From contig JAGNBV010000017.1 in the NCBI GenBank assembly GCA_018004645.1, positions 1 through 41,690 of the forward strand: 41,690 nucleotides of DNA, written 5' to 3'. Positions 7,684 through 15,289 of this stretch are shown piece after piece. The notes under the pieces were generated by a model. That model had not been told where the DNA came from. It did not search any database and saw nothing but the letters and a program-made list of their open reading frames with translations. The number at the start of each line of letters is the position of its first letter. The first letter of the stretch is position 1. This DNA comes from Bacteroidales bacterium. GTDB lineage: Bacteria; Bacteroidota; Bacteroidia; Bacteroidales; CAIWKO01. The translations under genes and the position numbers were made by a program.

Positions 7684-8691
7684 ATGAAAAGCTATAACGA
7701 AATAATTAAAGATCTCGAACGTAAAATCTATTATCCGGTATATTTTTTATCGGGCGAAGAACCTTATTATATTGATATGATAAGCGATTATATCGAAGAT
7801 AATCTTCTGCAGCCCGAAGAAAAGGAATTCAACCTTCACGTCTTGTATGGGCGCGATACCAGCATTCAGAATATTGTGGACAGATGTAAGGGGTTTCCTA
7901 TGATGTCGAACTATCAGCTGGTAATTGTAAAAGAGGCACAGGATATCAAAGATATTGAAAACCTGGAAAAATATATCTCAAATCCTGTGGATTCCACCAT
8001 ATTGGTGGTCGGTTACAAATACCACAAGTTAGATAAGCGGAAATCTTTTGCCAAACTGGTCGAAAAAAAAGCGGTCTTGTTCGAATCGGCAAAAATCTAT
8101 GATAACCAGGTGGCGCCATGGATAATAAATTATGTGAGGGAAAAAGGGTATTCCATACAGCAAAAGGCCGCGATGATGATGGCAGATTTTCTCGGAACCG
8201 ACCTGGGAAAAATCGTAAACGAAATAAGCAAGATCATCATTAATTACCCCAGGGGTTCTGAAATATCCGCCGAGCAGGTAGAGGTGAACATAGGTATCAG
8301 CAAGGATTTTAACGTGTTTGAACTGCAAAAGGCCCTGGGAAGCAAAAATATTTTTAAAGCCAACCAAATCATCAAATATTTTGCTGAAAACGAAAAGGAT
8401 AACCCTATTGTAAAGGTAATTCCCATTTTGTATTTGTTTTTTTCCAAAGTGTTTTTATACCATCATCTCGACGACAAATCTGCCAACAATGTAGCGTCGG
8501 TACTGTCTATAAACCGTATGTTTATCGACGATTATTCCACTGCAGCCCGCAATTATCCACGACAGAAACTCCGTAATGTGTTTGGTTTGCTCCGCGAATA
8601 CGACCTGCGGGCCAAAGGAGTGAATAACGATGGCACATCTACGGGCGACAGCGAACTGATGAAGGAGATGATTTATAAAATTTTACATTAA
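7684..8691 (+). CDS. holA: DNA polymerase III subunit delta
   Basis: At 335 residues it has the expected length for HolA, the clamp-loader subunit that opens the beta sliding clamp. Recognisable features are YFLSGEEPYYIDMISDYIE at the N-terminus, the LYGRD and GFPMMSNYQLVIVKEAQ strands of the degenerate AAA+ fold, FLGTDLGKIVNEISKI in the helical middle domain, and the C-terminal collar with KANQIIKYFAENEKDNPI. The gene begins 5 bases after the AMP nucleosidase stop codon. The pairing AMP nucleosidase-holA with a divergent HsdR_N gene is a recurring Bacteroidota arrangement. Confidence 0.93.
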   Translation: MKSYNEIIKDLERKIYYPVYFLSGEEPYYIDMISDYIEDNLLQPEEKEFNLHVLYGRDTSIQNIVDRCKGFPMMSNYQLVIVKEAQDIKDIENLEKYISNPVDSTILVVGYKYHKLDKRKSFAKLVEKKAVLFESAKIYDNQVAPWIINYVREKGYSIQQKAAMMMADFLGTDLGKIVNEISKIIINYPRGSEISAEQVEVNIGISKDFNVFELQKALGSKNIFKANQIIKYFAENEKDNPIVKVIPILYLFFSKVFLYHHLDDKSANNVASVLSINRMFIDDYSTAARNYPRQKLRNVFGLLREYDLRAKGVNNDGTSTGDSELMKEMIYKILH

Positions 8692-8843
8692 AATCGGGCA
8701 ACAGTTTTCGGGACTTTCTAAAAAGCACTCTGTGGACTTTTAGTACACTGTTTACTTCTTTAATATGTTTTTAAACAGAGGATTAAATGAAAGAGAAACA
8801 TCGAAAAATTGTATTTTGAGACAGCCTTCTAAGAAACGGATTT

Positions 8844-8914
8844 AACCCAAGTTAAGCAATAGAAGTGTGCGAACTTGCCCAGACGGTTATATAATCTATT
8901 GCTTTAGTTGGGTT
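8844..8914. repeat. Imperfect inverted repeat, 20-base arms
   Basis: Left arm 8844-8863 (AACCCAAGTTAAGCAATAGA) and right arm 8895-8914 are complementary at 18 of 20 positions around a 31-base spacer. It lies in a 389-base gene-free stretch (8692-9080). The same stretch holds a 7-bp hairpin CCGACAA/TTGTCGG (8938-8958), a direct repeat of TTTTCTTTGTCG, and a 6-bp hairpin TTCTAA/TTAGAA near 9038-9058. No ORF or U-tract is associated. A decayed small mobile element or a structured RNA are both possible. Confidence 0.6.
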
Positions 8915-8937
8915 TATCCCGACTTAGAAAATGTTTT

Positions 8938-8958
8938 CCGACAATTTTTCTTTGTCGG
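8938..8958. repeat. Short hairpin in the holA / OMP intergenic region
   Basis: CCGACAA pairs with TTGTCGG over a seven-base T-rich loop. It is not followed by a clear U-tract on either strand, so it is not a good intrinsic terminator. Confidence 0.45.
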
Positions 8959-9080
8959 GATTACATTTTCTTTGTCGTTTACGCCTAAAAATGTTTAGCT
9001 ATAATACCAAATAATCACGATATTATGAAGAAAGTGTTCTAATGCTACGCGTTAGAAAATCTTTAATGCGTAATTTGGAT

Positions 9081-9653
9081 TTAATTGTCGAAAGTATATC
9101 CTATTCCAACTGCCGCCATATGGACAAAGGGGTGTTTTATCAGCGGTTCTGCCTTGTCGAAGCCCAGCACTGTAATATGAGGGTTGTATCCCACCCTTAA
9201 AAACAAACCGTTGATGCTTTCATAACGCACTCCAATCATCCCGGTGGCGGCCAGATAGGAAAAATTGGCATTTACTATTCCTTCGAATTTGGGGTACTCT
9301 TTGTAAAAATAAAGATAGTCAACGCCAAGCCCTGCCTCAAAAAGCCAGGCCCCGCGGCCAATCATAAAATTGAATTCCAGTGGCGCACCGGCGGCATGTG
9401 CACGGGGAAAAGATAAATAATTGATCCCGGCCCGTATGCTGGCTATATAATTACGGTTGCAAAAAACAATAAAATCCACATTGACAGAGTTGACTCCCAG
9501 GCTCCCAAAATTGTAGGAAGTTTGGTGAAACAAGGCTATTTTGGGGCAAAAATCACTCTTGGTATTGCATTTACCCGCGCGGTATGAGAAGTTCTGGCCC
9601 GTTAAGGGCAGGTACCAGGTCAACATGAACAGCAAAAACAGGATTTTTTTCAT
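9081..9653 (-). CDS. Putative outer-membrane beta-barrel protein
   Basis: The protein has 190 residues with a clear signal peptide (MKKILFLLFMLTWYLPLTGQ). The mature part alternates hydrophobic/aromatic and polar residues as in beta-barrel strands (FNFMIGRGAWLFEAGLGVDY, GMIGVRYESINGLFLRVGYN, MAAVGIGYTF). The last strand ends in an aromatic residue close to the C-terminus (YTFDN), as barrels inserted by BAM usually do. A CNTKSDFC segment near residue 29 may form a disulfide. No specific family is recognised. It stands alone, divergent from the TonB receptor gene with 168 bases between. Confidence 0.7.
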   Translation of the reverse strand: MKKILFLLFMLTWYLPLTGQNFSYRAGKCNTKSDFCPKIALFHQTSYNFGSLGVNSVNVDFIVFCNRNYIASIRAGINYLSFPRAHAAGAPLEFNFMIGRGAWLFEAGLGVDYLYFYKEYPKFEGIVNANFSYLAATGMIGVRYESINGLFLRVGYNPHITVLGFDKAEPLIKHPFVHMAAVGIGYTFDN

Positions 9654-9784
9654 GGTGTCTTTTTTTTGTGCCGTTTTTTTTGAAAAATTTGTTCGTAAGC
9701 AAAAACTGTTTGAAAATAATGTTTTTTAAGTAATATAAACGCAAAATAACTGTTCTTTATTCAGATATTTCCAAAAAATATCTC

Positions 9785-9792
9785 TAATTTTG
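9785..9792 (+). promoter_or_regulatory. Probable -7 element of the TonB receptor gene
   Basis: TAATTTTG matches TAnnTTTG, 29 bases before the ATG at 9822. No TTG lies at the standard -33 distance, so only half of the promoter is supported. Confidence 0.35.
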
Positions 9793-9821
9793 ACAAAATT
9801 ATAGGGTTTGATATTTATTTT

Positions 9822-12134
9822 ATGATAGTTACAAGATTCCGCTATTTTTTACTCTTTGTTTTATTATCGCTGGTCTTTGAGTCGGTTGTAGCACAAAAAG
9901 CTTCCATCAAGGGTTTTGTTTATGATAAAGAAACCGGCGAACCGGCCATTTTTACCAGCGTATATCTGCACAAAACCACCATCGGGGCCACTACCGATAT
10001 CAATGGATTTTTCGCTATAACACAAATTCCGCCGGGCGACTATATTCTGATGGCTACCTTCATAGGTTACGATACCGTGAAAATGCCCGTTACTTTGGGC
10101 AAAGGCGAAAACCTGAACAAGAAACTCTATCTTCAGAAACTCGCTATCGAGATGGAAGTGGTAAACATACAGGGCGAAGCCGTGGACAAGAAAACCGAAA
10201 CCAATGTTTCCAAAGATGTGGTTAATATCGAAAAAATAGAACGCATACCGGCCGTTGGCGGTACCCCCGACCTGGCGCAATACCTTCAGGTGTTGCCCGG
10301 TGTGGTGTTTACCGGTGACCAGGGCGGACAACTATATATCCGGGGCGGTTCACCGGTCCAAAACAAGGTGCTCCTGGACGGTATGATAGTGTATAACCCC
10401 TTCCATTCTATTGGTCTCTTCTCTGTTTTTGACACGGATATCCTGAAAAATGCCGATGTTTATACCGGTGGATTTGGCGCTGAGTTTGGCGGACGGATCT
10501 CCTCGGTGATGGATATTACCACCCGAGACGGCAATAAAAAACGCATGAGCGGAAAAGTGGACGTCAACACTTTCGGGGCAAAACTACTTCTCGAAGGGCC
10601 TATCGTTAAACAAAAAGAAGACGACAAGGCCAATGCCTCCTTTATTTTCTCTGCTAAAAATTCTTACCTCAAACAAACATCAAAAGTGTTATACCAATAT
10701 GTGGACACCGTGGGACTGCCGTTTAACTATACCGACCTGTACGGAAAAATTTCTGTGAACGCACCCAATGGCAGTAAGGTGAATTTTTACGGATACAATT
10801 TCAACGATCGGGCCGATTACAGGCAGGTGGCCACCTTTAAATGGAATTCTTTCGGAGCCGGAGCCAACTTTGTTATTATCCCCGCACGGGCCTCCATGCT
10901 TATTGATGGCGCTTTTGCCTATTCTTCCTATAATATTTCACTCACCGACCAAACCGAACTGCCCAAATCCTCCCGCATCAACGGGTTTAACCTGGGACTC
11001 AACTTTACTTCTTTCATGGGTAAGAACGAACTGCGCTATGGCATAGAAGTGCTTGGTTTTGGAACGAATTTTAATTTTTATAACTCAGCTCTCCGGCTGA
11101 TAGAACAAAAAGAATCGACCACCGAATTTGCCCTGTTTGTAAAATATAAATGGATACTTGGTAAATTCCTCATAGAACCAAGCTTCAGGGCTCAGGAATA
11201 CGCCTCGCTGTCCACCTTCTCGCCTGAACCCCGCCTGGCCGTGAAATTTAATGCTACCAAATACCTGCGGTTCAAACTGGCGGGAGGTATGTATGCGCAA
11301 AACCTTATCAGCTCTACCTCCGACCTGGATGTGGTTAACCTGTTCTACGGCTTCCTTTCGGGCCCTGACAACCTGCAGGACGAGTTTGACGGCAAAGAGG
11401 TTACCCATGCCTTGCAAAAGGCCAGTCACGTGATACTGGGCGTGGAAATCGACATCCTGAAAAATCTGACATTAAATATCGAAGGTTATTACAAATGGTT
11501 TACGCAATTGACCAATATCAACCGCAGCAAAGTGTATAACGATTCTCCCGAATATTCGTCCAAACCCGATGTGCTGAAAAAAGATTTTATTATCGAGAAG
11601 GGTGATGCCGAAGGTGTGGACTTTACCTTAAAATATGAGTACCGTTCGCTATACCTCTGGGCGGTGTATTCTTATGGTTTTATCCATCGTTACGACGGCT
11701 ATGATACATATTACCCGCATTACGACCGCAGGCATAATGTGAATTTAGTGGGGTCTTATAATTTTGGAAAATCACTCACATGGGGTGTCAATGTGCGGTG
11801 GAACCTGGGATCGGGATTCCCATTTTCGCAAACACAGGGATTTTATGAATTACTGGATTTTTCAGGCGGTGTCAACACCGATTATACAACCGACAACGGA
11901 ACCATGGGTATTATCTATGCCAAATACGACAGCGGAAGGCTTCCCTATTATCACAGACTCGACGTGTCTTTTAACAAAGTGTTCCATTTCGGAAAAAATA
12001 TGATGCTCGATATAAACCTTGGTGTAACCAATGTTTACAACCGGAAAAATATTTTCTATTTTGACAGGATAACCTACAAACGTATAGACCAGTTGCCCAT
12101 TATGCCCAGTCTTGGCATCAGTTTTAAGTTTTAG
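9822..12134 (+). CDS. TonB-dependent outer-membrane receptor
   Basis: The protein has 770 residues. A signal peptide (about 1-24, ending VVAQ) precedes a carboxypeptidase-regulatory-like domain at about 27-105 (IKGFVYDKETGEPA, TTDINGFFAITQIPPGDY). The plug domain spans about 125-230, with TPDLAQYLQVLPGVVFTGDQ, LYIRGGSPVQNKVLLDGMIVY and GGFGAEFGGRISSVMDITTR. The rest is a 22-strand type barrel ending LGISFKF with a terminal Phe. No SusD partner, FecR or other uptake gene follows, so it is not a polysaccharide-utilisation SusC in context. The substrate cannot be told; siderophore, metal, peptide or export-linked roles remain open. Confidence 0.93.
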   Translation: MIVTRFRYFLLFVLLSLVFESVVAQKASIKGFVYDKETGEPAIFTSVYLHKTTIGATTDINGFFAITQIPPGDYILMATFIGYDTVKMPVTLGKGENLNKKLYLQKLAIEMEVVNIQGEAVDKKTETNVSKDVVNIEKIERIPAVGGTPDLAQYLQVLPGVVFTGDQGGQLYIRGGSPVQNKVLLDGMIVYNPFHSIGLFSVFDTDILKNADVYTGGFGAEFGGRISSVMDITTRDGNKKRMSGKVDVNTFGAKLLLEGPIVKQKEDDKANASFIFSAKNSYLKQTSKVLYQYVDTVGLPFNYTDLYGKISVNAPNGSKVNFYGYNFNDRADYRQVATFKWNSFGAGANFVIIPARASMLIDGAFAYSSYNISLTDQTELPKSSRINGFNLGLNFTSFMGKNELRYGIEVLGFGTNFNFYNSALRLIEQKESTTEFALFVKYKWILGKFLIEPSFRAQEYASLSTFSPEPRLAVKFNATKYLRFKLAGGMYAQNLISSTSDLDVVNLFYGFLSGPDNLQDEFDGKEVTHALQKASHVILGVEIDILKNLTLNIEGYYKWFTQLTNINRSKVYNDSPEYSSKPDVLKKDFIIEKGDAEGVDFTLKYEYRSLYLWAVYSYGFIHRYDGYDTYYPHYDRRHNVNLVGSYNFGKSLTWGVNVRWNLGSGFPFSQTQGFYELLDFSGGVNTDYTTDNGTMGIIYAKYDSGRLPYYHRLDVSFNKVFHFGKNMMLDINLGVTNVYNRKNIFYFDRITYKRIDQLPIMPSLGISFKF

Positions 12135-12178
12135 AAACCTGTATTAGTAGCAGCGTTTTGTAAACAATACTTCTCCCT

Positions 12179-13306
12179 ATGGCAGGAATATATATTCACA
12201 TACCTTTTTGTAAAAGAAAATGCCATTACTGCAATTTTTATTCTGTCCCCTCGCTGAGATACAAAGATGAACTTATCGCCGCCTTGCACAACGAACTCCT
12301 GTTGCAGAAAAACTACCTGGACGAGACGGTCGAAACCATTTATTTTGGAGGAGGAACACCTTCGCTGCTTGCTGTTGACGATGTAAAACGCATCATCGAT
12401 ACGGTCAGGGATAATTACCTGCTGCATAGTAATCCTGAAATCACTTTGGAAGCCAACCCCGATGATGTGGATGCACAAAAGGTCATGGAGCTGAAAAACT
12501 CCGAAATTAACCGTGTGAGCATCGGTGTGCAATCGTTTTTTCATGAGGATTTGAAATACCTCAACCGCATACATACTTCCGAACAAGCCGAGTATGCAAT
12601 AAAAGCCCTGCAGGATGCAGGCCTGGAAAATTTAAGTATAGATTTTATTTATGGCATGCCCTCCCTGGGCCAGGAACACTGGCGCAAAAATCTCAGCAGA
12701 GCCGTAGATATGCAGGTACCGCACATTTCTGCATACGCCATCACCGTGGAGCCCAATACCACACTGGAAACTCTCATCCTTAGCCAGAAAAAGCAACCGA
12801 TTTCTGAAGCCGAAGGAGCCAGTGAGTACCGCTATGTGATGAAATACCTGCCGGAAAATAATTATATACATTACGAAATATCGAATTTCTGTCTGCCCGG
12901 CTTTCAATCAAAACACAATTCGATGTATTGGGAAAACAAGCCGTATTTGGGCATTGGCCCTTCGGCACACTCTTTCAATCTGAAAACCCGGAGCTGGAAC
13001 ATAAATAATATTGAGGCCTATTTAGCCGCCATCAACAACAAAACTGTTCCTTTTGAATCGGAGGAGTTAACTGTCAATCAGCAGTTTAATGAATTTGTGC
13101 TGATGGGACTGCGCACCAACAGGGGCGTGTCCGTCAAAGCAGTGGGAGACTTGTTCGGACCGGAAAAGTCCGGCTATTTTCAAAAGATATTGAAAAAATA
13201 CGAGAACAAAGACCTGCTGGCGGTAAACGGTGATAATTATCAACTTTCTGATGAGGGAAAGCTATTTGCTGACCGTATTATTTCTGATTTTTTTGTGGTG
13301 GACTGA
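12179..13306 (+). CDS. hemW: Radical SAM heme chaperone HemW (coproporphyrinogen oxidase-like)
   Basis: The 375-residue protein has the radical-SAM cluster motif CKRKCHYC (Cys11, Cys15, Cys18), the CxxxCxxC form, directly after IYIHIPF. YFGGGTPSLL is the SAM-binding glycine motif. Further family motifs are EANPDDVDAQK, NRVSIGVQSF, SIDFIYGMPSLGQEHW and the HemW C-terminal GIGPSAHSF and LMGLRTNRGV. HemW homologues bind heme and insert it into respiratory enzymes; they lack the extra Cys of the true oxygen-independent oxidase HemN, as here. The last 29 bases overlap the 3' end of the convergent EEP hydrolase gene. Confidence 0.93.
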   Translation: MAGIYIHIPFCKRKCHYCNFYSVPSLRYKDELIAALHNELLLQKNYLDETVETIYFGGGTPSLLAVDDVKRIIDTVRDNYLLHSNPEITLEANPDDVDAQKVMELKNSEINRVSIGVQSFFHEDLKYLNRIHTSEQAEYAIKALQDAGLENLSIDFIYGMPSLGQEHWRKNLSRAVDMQVPHISAYAITVEPNTTLETLILSQKKQPISEAEGASEYRYVMKYLPENNYIHYEISNFCLPGFQSKHNSMYWENKPYLGIGPSAHSFNLKTRSWNINNIEAYLAAINNKTVPFESEELTVNQQFNEFVLMGLRTNRGVSVKAVGDLFGPEKSGYFQKILKKYENKDLLAVNGDNYQLSDEGKLFADRIISDFFVVD

Positions 13307-14489
13307 GGGGCTTTGCCTTTAGGGAACCCGGGCAGTACCTTTCATTTAGTTTCTGTATGGAATCCTGCAGGCCTGTCACATATCTTTTGACCGTGTCGGC
13401 ACAGATATTTATTGGGTCGCAATTAAGCAAAACCCTCATATATACAGGCTGATGATCGGAAAACTCAAAGCGGCTGTCGATAACATTTATCTGTTCAACA
13501 GTGATATTGGGCGATACCACAAAAAAATCGTAAATGGTAGTCGGGGTGTTCCCGTGCCGGTAAGGCGTATTGTTGTCGCGGTTGGTGGGCAGCACCGTGT
13601 CATATACAAATTTCCAGGAGGCAGGAAAAAGATCTTTCATCACTTTGGGCATACCGGTTTTTTTGGCATAACCAGATATAAACTTTAGCTGATCATACGC
13701 GGATGGGTTTTGGTTCCAGTCGCCCCCGGCAATGACATAATTGCCTTTTTCGTACTCGCTGAGCAAAAATCCCCGCAGCATCCAGGTTTCGTATTGCCTT
13801 AGCAAATCAGCATCGGCAAAGGCAGAGTTGTGCAGATTGATAATAACCAGCTCTTTGTCGCTGAATGACAATTTGTGCCTTTGCATCATAAAACAACGGT
13901 CGAGCATAAAGATTTTCATAGGCCAGGAATAGTTTACGGGGTATGCGTACCGTTCACAAATTTCCGGGGTGTATTTCGAAAATGTCGCCAGGCCTGATAA
14001 AACCTTTCCCATAGGTTTCAACACGGGCAGCGGCACAAACCCTACATGGTAGTTGGTAGCAAAACTGCGGCAATGGCTTTTTACCGATTCGCCAAAAATG
14101 GATACCTGGTTGGTGTAATAGCTGCGTCTCGAGGAGGAGTCTATCTCCTGTATCAACAAAAAATCCACACTGTCGTTTTTGCTCAGAAAGTCAAAAACCC
14201 CGTTCAGGTTTTTCTGAAGCATGTTTTTGTCGGGGCGAACCATACTGCCGCCGTCGTAAAAGAAATCCATTTCTTTGCTGAGGCCGCAATAACCAATGTT
14301 CCAGCTTATGAATGTCAGCGGCACACTGTCAATAAGTTGTACCGGTTTGCGGTTGTAGATCATCGTTTCTTCAACTGGTACTGGCTGGTAGTCTTTTTGG
14401 GTAAAATAAAATAGAAAAATTCCGAAACCTATTAAGATTATGAGGAGTAAAAGTATCAGCACACGAAAAATTCTTTTTAGTGTTTTCAT
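13278..14489 (-). CDS. Endonuclease/exonuclease/phosphatase (EEP)-fold hydrolase, membrane-anchored
   Basis: I choose the ATG at 14489 (403 residues); a TTG at 14495 would add only two residues. One membrane helix (about residues 8-28) anchors the protein with the catalytic domain outside the cytoplasm. EEP motifs occur in order: FISWNIGY (metal-binding Asn), LLIQEID (catalytic Glu), INLHNSAF, IAGGDWNQNP (Asp/Asn) and the C-terminal FSDHQPVYMRV (Asp-His pair). These indicate a Mg-dependent phosphodiesterase; whether the substrate is DNA, a sphingolipid or another phosphoester cannot be read from the sequence. The Pro/Lys C-terminal tail is encoded by the 29 bases shared with the convergent hemW 3' end. 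Confidence 0.88.
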   Translation of the reverse strand: MKTLKRIFRVLILLLLIILIGFGIFLFYFTQKDYQPVPVEETMIYNRKPVQLIDSVPLTFISWNIGYCGLSKEMDFFYDGGSMVRPDKNMLQKNLNGVFDFLSKNDSVDFLLIQEIDSSSRRSYYTNQVSIFGESVKSHCRSFATNYHVGFVPLPVLKPMGKVLSGLATFSKYTPEICERYAYPVNYSWPMKIFMLDRCFMMQRHKLSFSDKELVIINLHNSAFADADLLRQYETWMLRGFLLSEYEKGNYVIAGGDWNQNPSAYDQLKFISGYAKKTGMPKVMKDLFPASWKFVYDTVLPTNRDNNTPYRHGNTPTTIYDFFVVSPNITVEQINVIDSRFEFSDHQPVYMRVLLNCDPINICADTVKRYVTGLQDSIQKLNERYCPGSLKAKPLSPPQKNQK

Positions 14490-14579
14490 CGACAAAAATT
14501 TTTATTAAAAGTACAAAAAAGTATTAATACGTACCACTGAGTGAAAATAATAATTGTGTGTTTTTTATTGTTAATAATC

Positions 14580-14609
14580 TTGCAATTTTATAAAATTTAA
14601 TTAATTTTG
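14580..14609 (+). promoter_or_regulatory. Bacteroidota-type promoter of the small membrane protein gene
   Basis: TTG at 14580-14582 and TAATTTTG at 14602-14609 are separated by exactly 19 bases, matching the consensus TTG-N19-TAnnTTTG. The start codon at 14653 is 43 bases downstream. Confidence 0.7.
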
Positions 14610-14652
14610 CATAAAAAAAACAATAAAGTGTTGTTTTTTAAGATGGTGATGG

Positions 14653-15198
14653 ATGAAAATCTTTGAAAAAATAAAGCTTACTTTTCTGATACTGTTGGTT
14701 GTATGCCTTGTGGGGTGTGTTATTTTTCGGACCGGGACTTTTTGTTGGATCAGTATCATTAGTTTTATTGCCCTGAGCATCGTTTCTTTGCTGCAGGCAG
14801 CATTATTCTTTAATATCGAATATAAATTCTGGCTGTTAAAATACTTTCTTGCCATTACCCTCTCTATCCATAGTTTTTGTTTTGTTGCCCTGATGCTCAG
14901 CTATCAGCAGATCGGTGATTGGAAAAATATCCTTATCGTTACCAATGTGTTTTTCTGGATTAATTTTCTTTTTCTTCTTATTTTTTTCAAACATTTTTTG
15001 GAGAAAGAAATAAAAAAAATATTTCTGATAAATATACTTATCCCGGCTCTGGTCATTTTTTTTCTTGGGGTCATTCCCCTGGTTGTTCCCGAATCCGAAT
15101 TGTATGATAATTTCAACAGGGAACGCAATCATCAGACTTACGATGAATACATTGAAAGAAACGACAATCATAATCCCGATCAGATACTTACTTTCTGA
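14653..15198 (+). CDS. Small multi-pass membrane protein of unknown function
   Basis: The protein has 181 residues and I recognise no family. Four hydrophobic helices are visible at about 9-30, 34-60, 65-85 and 93-115, then a fifth at about 122-145 (IFLINILIPALVIFFLGVIPLVV). The tail from about 150 is strongly charged and hydrophilic (NFNRERNHQTYDEYIERND) and probably soluble. It has a good promoter of its own and lies 91 bases upstream of the alpha-2-macroglobulin gene, which appears to have a separate promoter. A functional link with it is possible but unsupported. Confidence 0.75.
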   Translation: MKIFEKIKLTFLILLVVCLVGCVIFRTGTFCWISIISFIALSIVSLLQAALFFNIEYKFWLLKYFLAITLSIHSFCFVALMLSYQQIGDWKNILIVTNVFFWINFLFLLIFFKHFLEKEIKKIFLINILIPALVIFFLGVIPLVVPESELYDNFNRERNHQTYDEYIERNDNHNPDQILTF

Positions 15199-15225
15199 TA
15201 ACTACAGCTAAAAAAATAATTTTTG

Positions 15226-15255
15226 TTGTTTTAAAGAAAACGGTAAATATTTTTT
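15226..15255 (+). promoter_or_regulatory. Possible promoter of the alpha-2-macroglobulin gene
   Basis: TTG at 15226-15228 is followed after 19 bases by TATTTTTT (15248-15255), one mismatch from TAnnTTTG. The start codon lies 34 bases downstream. Confidence 0.4.
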
Positions 15256-15289
15256 AATTTTACCCATAACAACTCTAATAATTTAACTT

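Noticed and set aside
9822..12134. Polysaccharide utilisation locus suggested by the TonB receptor
   Set aside because: No SusD homologue, glycoside hydrolase or regulator is adjacent.
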